Below, one piece after another: positions 17,217 to 25,638 of a stretch of DNA of 64,000 nt; positions within the stretch are counted from its first letter, which is position 1, and each line of letters starts with the position of its first letter. The stretch is from Betaproteobacteria bacterium (GTDB lineage Bacteria > Pseudomonadota > Gammaproteobacteria > Burkholderiales > Rhodocyclaceae): assembly GCA_016705475.1 (NCBI GenBank), contig JADIYD010000008.1:1-64000 (forward strand), written 5' to 3'. The notes under the pieces are model-generated. The model had not been told where the DNA came from. It saw nothing but the letters and a program-made list of their open reading frames with translations, and made no database searches. The position numbers and the translations under genes are program-made.

Positions 17217-18326
17217 ATGGAACTCATCAACGCCACCCGCATGGTTGCCGGCTACACGATGGGCCTCGAGCCCAGCGGACGGGAATTGTTGGTCGTCGTC
17301 ATCAAGGGGACTTTCCGCATCCCGGCGGAGGCCGGTGCACCCCTGCGGCTGCATGAGGAACAGCTTCCGCTGGTGATGGCGGACGTGTTCCATGGCGAAC
17401 CTGGCTTCTCCGCACCCAAGTATGAGGTGGATTTCGCCCCGCGCAAGCACCGTTGCGACGTGATTCTGAATGCCTCGGCCCATGCGCCGGGCGGCCGTCC
17501 GACCGATCGTGTCGCGGTGGGCGTGCGCATCGGCGCATGGTCCAAGGGTTTTGCTGTCGTAGGCGATCGGGTGTGGGAGTCGGGCGCGCGCGGCGCGCGA
17601 GCCACGCCCGCTCAGCCCTTTATGGTCATGCCTATCTCCTACGGCCATGCCTTCGGCGGTGTCGATAGCAAACATGAGGACCCGGCAAAGCACGCCGCCT
17701 TCATGCGCAATCCCGTTGGGCGCGGTTTCCATCACCACCTGAAGGGCGAATGGGTGGACGGCTCCCCGCTGCCCAATACCGAAGAGTTGAATCGCCCGGT
17801 GACCGATCCGCAAGGCGATTACCTGCCCATGTCGTTCGGCTCCGTGGGCCGCAATTGGGAACCGCGCTACAAGTTTGCCGGCACCTATGACCAGCATTGG
17901 CTGGACGAAGTCTTTCCTTTCCTGCCAGCAGATTTCGATGAGCGTTATTACCAGGCCGCTCCCGCCGATCAGCAACTGGCCATCCCGCTCGGCGAGCAGG
18001 AGGTGACTTTGGTCAATCTCACCGCCGATGGTCACCGTTCGTTCGTCATGCCGAACTTCGAAGCGCCTATCCACGTCTTCCCGAAAAAGGGCGAGCGCGA
18101 GAACTTGACGGCGCACCTCGATACCGTCGTCATCGAACCAGAAGAGGAGCGGCTCACCATGACCTGGCGCGTGGCGCGTCCACTGAAGAAGAGCATGCAC
18201 GAGATCGCGCAGGTGCTTGTGGGCAAGAAGGGCAAGGAGTGGTGGCAGCGGCGCGAAGAGGTGGTCTTCCCGATACCCGTGGTCGCCGTGCCCATGGATC
18301 GCCCCGAACCGGCGACGGCCCAATAG
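17217..18326 (+). CDS. DUF2169 domain protein, T6SS effector adaptor-like
   Basis: A 369-residue DUF2169 protein. This family recurs with VgrG, PAAR/DUF4150 and pentapeptide proteins in T6SS loci and has been linked to effector loading. Recognisable stretches are ELLVVVIKGTFRIP near residue 20, FAPRKHRCDVILNASAHAPG near residue 75, PISYGHAFGGVD near residue 140, NPVGRGFHHH near residue 165, and GRNWEPRYKFAGTYD near residue 220. The frame is open further upstream to 17127, but the ATG at 17217 avoids a long overlap with the preceding gene. The ketosynthase-like gene begins nine bases after its stop. Confidence 0.82.
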   Translation: MELINATRMVAGYTMGLEPSGRELLVVVIKGTFRIPAEAGAPLRLHEEQLPLVMADVFHGEPGFSAPKYEVDFAPRKHRCDVILNASAHAPGGRPTDRVAVGVRIGAWSKGFAVVGDRVWESGARGARATPAQPFMVMPISYGHAFGGVDSKHEDPAKHAAFMRNPVGRGFHHHLKGEWVDGSPLPNTEELNRPVTDPQGDYLPMSFGSVGRNWEPRYKFAGTYDQHWLDEVFPFLPADFDERYYQAAPADQQLAIPLGEQEVTLVNLTADGHRSFVMPNFEAPIHVFPKKGERENLTAHLDTVVIEPEEERLTMTWRVARPLKKSMHEIAQVLVGKKGKEWWQRREEVVFPIPVVAVPMDRPEPATAQ

Positions 18327-18334
18327 GCAACGCG

Positions 18335-19357
18335 ATGCCTGCACAGCCCATCGCCATCATGAACACCGGTCTGGTCACCAGCGTTGGCCTGTCCGCGCCC
18401 GCCTCTTGCGCGGCATTTCGCGCCAAGATCAGCAATCCCACCGAGACGCGCTTCATCGATTCGGGTGGCAACTGGATCATGGCCCATCAGGTGTCGCTGC
18501 AGCAGCCCTGGCGCGGCCTGACCAAGCTGGCCAAGATGGCTGCGCTGGCCATCGAAGAGGCGCTGCAGGACCTGCCTCGAGAGCAGTGGGCTGGCTTGCC
18601 GTTGATGCTGTGCGTGGCCGAGACCGAACGGCCCGGTCGCATGGCAGGGCTGGACGATGAACTCTTCCTGCAGCTTCAGTGCGAACTGGGCGTCTCTTTC
18701 GCCAAGGCTTCGGCCGTGGTGCCGCAAGGGCGTGTCGGTGTGGCCGTGGCCTTGATGCAGGCCCGCAAGCTATTCATCCAGGGCGACCATCAACGCGCGC
18801 TGATCGCCGCCACCGACAGCTTACTGAGCTGGCCGACGCTCAGCCATTACGATCATGATGACAGGCTGCTGACCGCGCGCAACTCCAATGGCTTCATGCC
18901 AGGTGAAGGCGCGGGCGCGTTGCTCGTTGGAGCCCCCAGTGGTGAGGCGGGAGAACTAGTGTGCACAGGAATTGGCTTTACCCGCGAATCGGCGCACATC
19001 TCAAGTGACGATCCGCACCGCGCGGATGGATTGTCACAAGCCGTGAAACTCGCGCTCGCCGACGCTGGCACGCGCCAGCACGACATAGATTTTCGAATCA
19101 CTGACGTCGCGGGGGAGTTGTATTACTTCAAGGAAGCATCCTTGGCGCTGAGTCGTACGCGTCCCTACCGTGGTGAGGTACCGGCGCTATGGCACCCAGC
19201 TGAGTCGACAGGTGAGATTGGCGCAACGGCTGGATGCTCCTGCCTGGCGCTTGGTGCAGCCGCTGCGCAGAAGGCCTACGCACCAGGAACTCACACTTTG
19301 CTTCATTTCGCGAATGATGCTGGCCAGCGTGCAGCAGTCATAGCATCGATAGGTTGA
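18335..19357 (+). CDS. Ketosynthase-like (thiolase fold) protein lacking catalytic residues
   Basis: A 340-residue protein with the outline of a beta-ketoacyl synthase. GFMPGEGAGALLV (about residue 188) corresponds to the family LGEGAG motif, and GEIGATAGCSCLALGAAAA (about residue 292) to the C-terminal GHxxGAAG motif. The position of the nucleophilic cysteine reads AVVPQGRVGVAVALMQ, with no cysteine, and the histidine of the GHxxGA motif is replaced by glutamate. It therefore probably does not condense acyl groups. It lies between DUF2169 and DUF4150 genes, an arrangement I know from other T6SS PAAR clusters. A structural, acyl-binding or assembly role is inferred. Confidence 0.72.
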   Translation: MPAQPIAIMNTGLVTSVGLSAPASCAAFRAKISNPTETRFIDSGGNWIMAHQVSLQQPWRGLTKLAKMAALAIEEALQDLPREQWAGLPLMLCVAETERPGRMAGLDDELFLQLQCELGVSFAKASAVVPQGRVGVAVALMQARKLFIQGDHQRALIAATDSLLSWPTLSHYDHDDRLLTARNSNGFMPGEGAGALLVGAPSGEAGELVCTGIGFTRESAHISSDDPHRADGLSQAVKLALADAGTRQHDIDFRITDVAGELYYFKEASLALSRTRPYRGEVPALWHPAESTGEIGATAGCSCLALGAAAAQKAYAPGTHTLLHFANDAGQRAAVIASIG

Positions 19358-19360
19358 CCC

Positions 19361-20572
19361 ATGGGAGTATTTGCGAATTCCATGGAGATCTCCAGCAAGG
19401 CAATGGGGGGCAAGTCGATCTGCGAGTTCCCAGACGTCTGCTTCTCGCCTCCCCAAACTCCAGCAACACCGCCAGGCGTTCCAATCCCTTACCCCAACAC
19501 TGGCATGGCGAGCGACACCTCGGACGGGTCGACGAGCGTCAAGATCGGCGGCGAAGAAGTGATGCTCAAGGACAAGTCGGCGTTCAAACAGAGCACGGGC
19601 GATGAGGCTGGCGCGGCACCCAAGAAGGGAATCATCAGCAGCAAGAACAAGGGGAAGGTGTACTTCATTGCTTGGTCCATGGATGTCAAGGTCGAAGGCG
19701 AGAACGTCGTGCGCAACTTAGACATGACGACTCACAACCACGGGAGCGGGGCGACTGGGGCAGCTCCAACAGTTCATGCGGCCCAAGTGATGACCGCAAA
19801 GTTCGACAATTGCGCTGAAGACGCGGCAGCCGTCGAAGATGCCTGCAAGGGTGGGAAGGATCCATGCCCAGGTGTGCTGAAGATGACGCCGAAAGAGCAG
19901 AAAGTGCACGCAAATCCAAGGCGTCGCCTGCCTCGTGATCCACGCGTGGACAAGCACGCGGCGCTCATCAAGCCGAAGTCTTCGATCCCGGCAAAGGCAG
20001 GCCTTCCGACTTCACGTTCCGAGGCTGCGGGCGCGGTCGCCGCGGCGGAGGTCGATGCGCCCGGCAATGAGTGCGTGAAGAAGATGCGCTGCTTCCTGCG
20101 CCCATACAGCGGAGTGGAAACCGATGGCCAAAAGGGCTGCTGCAAAGGCCAAACGCCCCACCACATTCCACCCCAGGCTGACGTTAAGGGAGTGAAAGGC
20201 TATAAACACGCCGAAGCGCCGTGCGTCTGTATGGAAGGCACGAACCAGTCCGCTGGTTCGCACGGAAAAAACCATGCGGCAATTGACTTCCTGGTGGACG
20301 AGAAACTCAAGGATCCAAGCAGGAATCCCGTCGGAGGCCGTCTCACGCTGAAGGAGCACATCGAGGTCTCGTCTGCGGCGGTGGCCCAACAATGCGGCTG
20401 CAAGAAGGAATGCATTCAGGAGCAACTGGAGAAATCCAAGACCTTCAAAGACAAGGACATGACGAAAACCTATGAGCACAAGGGTCGCACGTCACTAAAG
20501 CCGAGTCCCACGGAGCAAAGCGAGTTGAAGGCGACGCTCAATGCGAAGCCCAAGGTTGCGATTAACGATTGA
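19361..20572 (+). CDS. DUF4150 PAAR-like protein with C-terminal HNH/Tox-GHH2-type nuclease
   Basis: A 403-residue specialised T6SS effector. Residues 1 to about 145 are a DUF4150 PAAR-like tip domain (CEFPDVCFSPPQTPATPPGVPIPYPN, SSKNKGKVYFIAWSMDVKVEG, DMTTHNHGSG). A basic Pro/Ala linker follows. Residues about 235-370 are cysteine- and histidine-rich: GCCKGQTPHHIPPQ, APCVCMEGTNQSAGSHGKNHAA, and later QQCGCKKEC. This layout matches HNH/endonuclease VII toxins of the GHH2 type, with the HH pair and the later GSHGKNH as metal or catalytic histidines. It starts three bases after the ketosynthase-like gene, and a beta-propeller gene follows after ten bases as the likely immunity gene. Confidence 0.82.
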   Translation: MGVFANSMEISSKAMGGKSICEFPDVCFSPPQTPATPPGVPIPYPNTGMASDTSDGSTSVKIGGEEVMLKDKSAFKQSTGDEAGAAPKKGIISSKNKGKVYFIAWSMDVKVEGENVVRNLDMTTHNHGSGATGAAPTVHAAQVMTAKFDNCAEDAAAVEDACKGGKDPCPGVLKMTPKEQKVHANPRRRLPRDPRVDKHAALIKPKSSIPAKAGLPTSRSEAAGAVAAAEVDAPGNECVKKMRCFLRPYSGVETDGQKGCCKGQTPHHIPPQADVKGVKGYKHAEAPCVCMEGTNQSAGSHGKNHAAIDFLVDEKLKDPSRNPVGGRLTLKEHIEVSSAAVAQQCGCKKECIQEQLEKSKTFKDKDMTKTYEHKGRTSLKPSPTEQSELKATLNAKPKVAIND

Positions 20573-20582
20573 GAGATAGACG

Positions 20583-21479
20583 ATGAACCACGAAGGATCG
20601 ATCTTTCACAGCGGCTGCGCGGTGTCCGCTAATGTTCTCTTTTTCGCGAAGGAAGTTGAGGCAGTCGCCCAAAGGAGCGGTGCGAATTCAAGCTTCCTTG
20701 TGCTGAATCGCGGCGATTGGCACATGTACGACGAGTCAGCCGCGTGGCCGGCGATTGCGATGGCAACCATCAAGCCTGAGGGTGGTACGCGCACCGTGGT
20801 CGCTGTTGGGCCCGCCGGACAATACTGGGAAGTCGCGCCCCAGTCGCTAAAGGAAGTGATGGGGATCATTGGCGAGGCTCAACGGTCGATTCGCGGCGTT
20901 CGCTCAGTTGGCGATTCCTTGTACTTGGTCGGCATGGGCCGCCTTGTGATGGAACGAGTCGATGTTGGTCAATGGCACGACATGAGCCCAAAGGGCGATC
21001 AGGTGAAAGGGCAGGTCGTTGGCTTCGAGGACATCGGTGGCTTTTCAACGGAGGAGGTATATGCCGTTGGATGGCAAGGCGAGATCTGGTGGCGCAACAA
21101 ATTGAAGTGGCGCCAGGTCGACAGTCCGGTCTCAGCGAACCTGAACTCCATCGCTTGCAGTGTCGAAGGGGTCGTCTACATAGTGGGAGACAACGGCGTC
21201 ATGCTCGAAGGCCGCCACGAGACCTGGAAGGTCGTTGACACTGGCAAGTCGGAAAATCTGCTGGACGTGGCGGTTTACAAGCAACAAGTATTTGTCGTCA
21301 CCGACTTCGGCATTTTTCGCCTTTCACCAAGCGGTCGACTGGTGGCCGAAGACAACTTTGTCGAGGATGATCGACCATCAACTTGCCTTCATCTTCTCGA
21401 ATCGCCTGACGCAGTCTTTTCCATGGGGCCTTCGGATTTGTTTCGACTGACAGACGGTTCATGGGAACGGCTGGTTTGA
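20583..21479 (+). CDS. Putative immunity protein with beta-propeller-like repeats
   Basis: A 298-residue protein without a signal peptide, ten bases downstream of the DUF4150-HNH toxin gene. It has repeated beta-strand blades of the kelch/YVTN kind: VGPAGQYWEV, VGDSLYLVGMGRLVME, EEVYAVGWQGEIWWRN, GVVYIVGDNGVMLEGRHETW, and FGIFRLSPSGRLV. Position directly after a toxin gene and cytoplasmic location argue for immunity to the nuclease. No immunity family name is recognised, so this assignment is by context. Confidence 0.6.
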   Translation: MNHEGSIFHSGCAVSANVLFFAKEVEAVAQRSGANSSFLVLNRGDWHMYDESAAWPAIAMATIKPEGGTRTVVAVGPAGQYWEVAPQSLKEVMGIIGEAQRSIRGVRSVGDSLYLVGMGRLVMERVDVGQWHDMSPKGDQVKGQVVGFEDIGGFSTEEVYAVGWQGEIWWRNKLKWRQVDSPVSANLNSIACSVEGVVYIVGDNGVMLEGRHETWKVVDTGKSENLLDVAVYKQQVFVVTDFGIFRLSPSGRLVAEDNFVEDDRPSTCLHLLESPDAVFSMGPSDLFRLTDGSWERLV

Positions 21480-21523
21480 CATTAATCATTGAGGTAATCC
21501 CCCGGCTCTGCCGCAACTAAAGG

Positions 21524-21588
21524 GGTCAGAGACATTTGGCTTCCTACGGTCAACGGGATATTCGGCAAATAACGAAATGTCCCTGACC
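21524..21588. repeat. REP-like imperfect palindrome
   Basis: GGTCAGAGACATTT (21524-21537) and AAATGTCCCTGACC (21575-21588) are inverted repeats matching at 13 of 14 positions, separated by 37 bases. They occupy the gap between the immunity-like gene and the C70-like peptidase gene. The layout resembles a REP/BIME element, and the arms are similar in style to the RAYT-linked GGGGACAGAC sequences elsewhere in the window. Confidence 0.5.
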
Positions 21589-21649
21589 ATTTTATGCTTA
21601 TTGGATACGCAAGTACTTCGGAACACCACTGGAACGATTGGATATCATC

Positions 21650-22222
21650 ATGAAACTTGACGTAGTGTTGATCCCTCAGTTTAGCAATCAAACATGTTGG
21701 CAAGCTGCGATGCGCATGGTCAGAAGCACCCGAGCACGTGCTTCGATCGATCCGACGGCATCGGTTCCTTGGCTCGTCAAGAAAGGTACCGATAACCAAG
21801 GGCTCAATTGCCAAATGGGCGCTAAGTTTACGAGCTTAGCGTCTGTCAAAGTGTGGTGGGACCCAAATTCAACGGACGCCCAAAAGAAGAAGGTTCCTCA
21901 TACCAGCGATTGCTCGGAGCCTCGCACGGGCCTTAAAGAAGCAGGCTTTCATGCGGTTCCTGCTCAACCAGACCCAATTGAGGCGCTCTGGCTCGACCGT
22001 CAACTGAAGGCGTTCGGTCCCCTTTTTGCCGGAGGCTGCTTTATGGCCGACGGATCAGACTCACTGCACGCCGTTGTAATCACCGGAGTCGACCCCGCAA
22101 CCGCAACGCTGTATGTAAATGATCCTTGGCCGCCAGGAACCGGCACAAAAGACCGGCCCGAGAGTGTCGCCTGGCTCAATACAAACATTGAGCGCGAAAT
22201 CCCTCTCCACTATTCGCCCTGA
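21650..22222 (+). CDS. C70/C39-like papain-fold peptidase, candidate T6SS effector
   Basis: A 190-residue papain-fold protein. The N-terminus carries VVLIPQFSNQTCWQAAMRMV, with glutamine and catalytic cysteine. The C-terminal part has DSLHAVVITGVDPATATLYV with the histidine, then NDPWPPGTG with the Asn/Asp. This order and spacing match the AvrRpt2-like C70 and C39-like groups. The ATG at 21650 is preferred to a TTG at 21638, though no strong ribosome binding site is present. There is no signal peptide. It follows the PAAR toxin/immunity pair, with no clear immunity gene after it. A decayed relative lies at 35107-35270. Effector function is inferred from fold and place. Confidence 0.6.
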   Translation: MKLDVVLIPQFSNQTCWQAAMRMVRSTRARASIDPTASVPWLVKKGTDNQGLNCQMGAKFTSLASVKVWWDPNSTDAQKKKVPHTSDCSEPRTGLKEAGFHAVPAQPDPIEALWLDRQLKAFGPLFAGGCFMADGSDSLHAVVITGVDPATATLYVNDPWPPGTGTKDRPESVAWLNTNIEREIPLHYSP

Positions 22223-22388
22223 TGCCCTGACGCGGAGTGTCTTGTGTGAGATCGAGTATGCCAGGACACAGTCATCCCAGTAATTCAGGGCAGTCCTCGA
22301 TTATTGCTGGATGCCTTAAGGGGGAACCAAATGATCGGGAATGTTATTTGGGTGCCGTAGCGGACCGTACTTTCGCCCGTCCGCTGGA

Positions 22389-22447
22389 CCGTGGAGTCAG
22401 AAGGTTGCGGTCAACACGATTAAACGACGAAAAATGGAATGCCAACA
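22389..22447 (+). repeat. Repeat A, copy 1
   Basis: This segment contains AAGGTTGCGGTCAACACG and GACGAAAAATGGAATG and closely matches 34874-34930. The copies lie at opposite ends of the minus-strand TpsBA/caspase/protease unit, each near N-acetylmuramidase sequence. The preceding 22223-22388 holds no gene that I can support. Confidence 0.7.
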
Positions 22448-22496
22448 ATGTGAATGAGTGCCCGGCCCGAAAGTGCACTGTTGCTACAACTGTGAC

Positions 22497-22815
22497 CGCA
22501 TCCCAGGAACGATTTGCAGCACGCAACAACCGTGGTCAATTGACGATGGCACGCTCGGCCGGGCGCTGGTGCCGCCTGCCAGTCCGGTGTGCGCCGGGTC
22601 GCCGCTTATTCAGACCAAGACCCTTCTCGATGCCTCACCCAGTCACAGCATGCCGGAACTGAGCTTCCAGTTCCGGCAACCCCTTAGTCCCGCTATCGGG
22701 TTGAGCGACGCTGATTTTGAGACAGCGGCGGGGTCGCTGGTGGTTGAGGTTGCAGTGATCAAGGCGTTAGTTGAGGTTGAATCGTCTGGAGCCGGATTTT
22801 ATGATTCGGGCCGCC
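22497..22815 (+). pseudogene. Truncated duplicate of N-acetylmuramidase gene
   Basis: The translation IPGTICSTQQPWSIDDGTL, then PASPVCAGSP, then GLSDADFETAAGSLVVEVA matches the first ~105 residues of the intact muramidase at 35309-36106 almost position by position. No start codon stands where the intact gene has one, and homology stops abruptly near 22815, before the catalytic core is complete. It is a dead duplicate. Its 3' end overlaps, on the other strand, the last codons of the secreted protease gene. Confidence 0.85.
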
Positions 22816-25605
22816 GACCCCGGCGCTGTTGCCTCTAAGGAATACCCTTTCTTTGGACGACGGGGTATAGCGCACCGACACCAGGTGATGGCGGGCCTTC
22901 AGGCGCCAGATTGACCACTTGGCTTGTCCATGTGCGTCAAGATCTATACTTTTGCTTGCGTCCCGGCCGTCCACCATGAAAATAACCGACCCCGCCGGCA
23001 CGGTCGTGGCCGTTGGCGCCGATGGCCTGACTGTGGCGAGGAAGTGGGCGCGCAGCAACTGGAAGCGGTGCGGCTTGATTTCCTGCACGGTCACGACGGT
23101 GCCGCCGGTGCGGATGCGCTGGCTGGCCTCGTAGCCCTTAGCGACCCCTGCATTGTTCGCAACTTCGACGTCGAATTCGCAGTTGGAGCGTTCCCGCTCA
23201 CCTTTGATCGCGCCGCAGGCGGCTTTCGGGTCAGGCTTGGTGGCGGCCCTGACCACTCTTTCCGCTGCTTGTCCCGGCACGACGCATTCATTGTTCTGTG
23301 GCATGGGCCAAGACTTCACTGTGTAGGTGTCGGTGGATGTCCCCGGTGCGTAGTCGAATAGGCTGCTCCCGGGTTTTACCCGCCATTCGTCGGCAAATTT
23401 TGTATAGAGCAATTTATAGCGCTCGTTACCATCTACCGGCAGCGTCCCCATCGGTGTGCCGTCGGGCAGGTCAGGCAGCCATTCGCCGGCGGCAATCGGC
23501 CCCGCAATGCCCCTCAACGAATAGCCATCTCCGTCGCCGCCACTCAACGCGACGGCGCGCTGAAGGTCAACATTCAGAAACCAGACGTTGCTCCACGGAG
23601 TCGCCGTGACCGTCAGGACATGGTGATCGGGGAAATGGATCTGGATATTGCCCTGACCGTCCTGGGGTACGATGCGGCCGTCGCCTTCAAGCTCGAGCGG
23701 GGCCGAACCCAAGTTCTGGAGTTTGCCATCGACGCGCAGTTCGAGAAGCGGTTGCCCGGAATTCGAGCCGGCGCTCGGACTGGGCTGGTAGGTGACCCGG
23801 TGCTTGCCGACCCGCGCCGCAACAGCAGTATTGATGCTCACGCACAGGTTCAACCCGGTAGTAGGGTCGACGTGCGGGCTGTTGCTGACGGCCGATTGCC
23901 GGGTCTGCACCTCGAGTCCGCCAGGCTCACGCAGTGCAACGAACTCGCCTGCCGCCTGGAAGTGGTACAGGGCGCCATTTGTGGTTGTGATGTGCGTGTC
24001 GCCTGTCATACTGGGCGGGCTTCCCGGCAGCGTGTCGTTCGGGTCCAGCCAGCAGCGCAGGCTTTTTTGCTTATCCGCCGTTGATGCGGTGAGGCAGGCG
24101 CCGGCCGTTGATGGCAAGTTGGCGGGATTCCAGCTTGCGCTGAACTTTCCGTATTCACTGTGCAAACCTATTGGATCACCGGAAGTGACGGTTGAACAAG
24201 AAAGATGTTGGCCGTCGTTTTGCCTTCCCCAAAGCATTCCTACACAGAGCCCGGAAGCGTCGAACAGGCAGGACCCAGATGAACCCCGCTCTGTGCCGGT
24301 ACCTCCATTTATCGCAGCGCTGCTAGCCCAGGTGACTAGCCAAAAGTTGCAGTTCGGGCAGTCGTTGTTTGAAGCGTGTTGGACTGAGATCGGCGTAGCG
24401 CTACTCACGCTGTAAGCCATGACGTCGCCCTGGGGGTGATGGAGTCCAAAGGCCGATGTGGGTGCAGCCCCAAGAGTTGCGTTCCAGCCTGCGTGGTAAT
24501 AGGAATAACTGGAACCCGGCGGATTATGCAGGGTGGAGTTTATGGGATCGAGCAGCATGAAATCCGTTTCGACTTGCGTCAATAGCGGCCAGGACGCCTT
24601 TATGACGGCTCCACCGGAGGTATAGGGATAGATCGTGCTTGGAGGGCCGCCATTGTGCGGAGCGCCGCCGCAACTGGCCTTAAAGTCCCAGTAAAAGGTG
24701 ATGGTATTGGCGAGCTTTGCCGCAGTATTGTCGGGTTGGCTGTCTGTCAGGTTTTGAAGGCAATGGTTCGCAGAGAGAATGTAGTCCTTGCGTGGCGTGT
24801 TTGTGTTGTTGAGCAGGGTTCCAGTACAGGTGTAGGTTCCGACCGGAAATTGGGCGCCAGCGTCCGCGCTGGACTTGATCACGGTGTACACGCTTACCGC
24901 CCGCGCAGCGCCAGCCCAGGCCGGGTTTGCCTGGGTTGCCATGCAAACGTCCTTTTGGCAGGGATTTTCGCTAATACCATTGGGACCGACCTGTGCCCCG
25001 GCTCCCCGATAGGTCTGCATGACCGTGCGGATTTCGAGCCCATCGCGTTCAGGGCGCGGCCGCTCCCTGGACTCGATCTGGACCACGAGCTTTTCCCCCG
25101 CGATGGCAGGAGTCCAAATGACCTGGTTCTCGCTGCCGGTGGTCGGGGCGTAAGGTCCAGCCGGAAATTTCCGCTTCGGATCGTAGACCCAGAGCTTCGT
25201 TCCCTCCGGCATGTCGAAGCGTGTAATTTGAAGGGACTGCCCCAGGGCGCCCTTGGAACGCAATCCGAGCAGGCTGATGTAACCGGATTTCGTGGCATGC
25301 CCGCTGAAATGCTCTAAGGTGAATGGAGTGGTGGCTGCCGGCGCCGCAATGCGGACGGGGGGCGAGGTGCGGCCTTCCAGGCGCTTGATTGCCTTCTTAT
25401 CCTCCTCAAGCAGCCTGTTGATCCTGACCGCAGGCAATTGCCGGTACTCGAGCTGGTCGAAATAGATCTGTTCCGTCGCCGCTTCGGCGGTATCTTCCTG
25501 GGCCTCGGCGTAGCGCAGCGCCGTCATGACAAGCGTGGCGGCCAGAAGGAACTGCATTCCGAAGCGTATTGCCGGCAGAGCCTGCGGGAATCGATTTTTT
25601 GTCAT
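22759..25605 (-). CDS. Secreted lysyl-endopeptidase-like serine protease with vWD-like domain
   Basis: A 948-residue exported protein. A signal peptide (LAATLVMTALRYAEAQ) is followed by a trypsin-fold domain with catalytic His281 in LSANHCLQN, Asp348 in ETDFMLLD and Ser443 in GSSGSC. The arrangement, including FYWDFKASC, AGWNA and GLHHPQGD, closely resembles bacterial lysyl endopeptidase (Achromobacter protease I). Around residues 540-700 GDTHITTTNGALYHFQAAGEFVAL suggests a von Willebrand type D-like domain. The C-terminal part has an Ig-like stretch (VPAGSVIFMVDG). GGAG precedes the ATG, and the gene follows the caspase gene by 33 bases. Its last ~20 residues are read antisense through the muramidase duplicate, so the original C-terminus has been replaced. 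Confidence 0.85.
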   Translation of the reverse strand: MTKNRFPQALPAIRFGMQFLLAATLVMTALRYAEAQEDTAEAATEQIYFDQLEYRQLPAVRINRLLEEDKKAIKRLEGRTSPPVRIAAPAATTPFTLEHFSGHATKSGYISLLGLRSKGALGQSLQITRFDMPEGTKLWVYDPKRKFPAGPYAPTTGSENQVIWTPAIAGEKLVVQIESRERPRPERDGLEIRTVMQTYRGAGAQVGPNGISENPCQKDVCMATQANPAWAGAARAVSVYTVIKSSADAGAQFPVGTYTCTGTLLNNTNTPRKDYILSANHCLQNLTDSQPDNTAAKLANTITFYWDFKASCGGAPHNGGPPSTIYPYTSGGAVIKASWPLLTQVETDFMLLDPINSTLHNPPGSSYSYYHAGWNATLGAAPTSAFGLHHPQGDVMAYSVSSATPISVQHASNNDCPNCNFWLVTWASSAAINGGTGTERGSSGSCLFDASGLCVGMLWGRQNDGQHLSCSTVTSGDPIGLHSEYGKFSASWNPANLPSTAGACLTASTADKQKSLRCWLDPNDTLPGSPPSMTGDTHITTTNGALYHFQAAGEFVALREPGGLEVQTRQSAVSNSPHVDPTTGLNLCVSINTAVAARVGKHRVTYQPSPSAGSNSGQPLLELRVDGKLQNLGSAPLELEGDGRIVPQDGQGNIQIHFPDHHVLTVTATPWSNVWFLNVDLQRAVALSGGDGDGYSLRGIAGPIAAGEWLPDLPDGTPMGTLPVDGNERYKLLYTKFADEWRVKPGSSLFDYAPGTSTDTYTVKSWPMPQNNECVVPGQAAERVVRAATKPDPKAACGAIKGERERSNCEFDVEVANNAGVAKGYEASQRIRTGGTVVTVQEIKPHRFQLLRAHFLATVRPSAPTATTVPAGSVIFMVDGRDASKSIDLDAHGQAKWSIWRLKARHHLVSVRYTPSSKERVFLRGNSAGVGGPNHKIRLQTIQPQLTP

Positions 25606-25638
25606 TTTTTTCTCCGGATTGGAAGATCGGCAACGGCT

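Noticed and set aside
22237..22662. A 141-residue plus-strand frame after the C70-like peptidase
   Set aside because: It crosses repeat A and the truncated muramidase in the wrong frame, so it is not a real gene.
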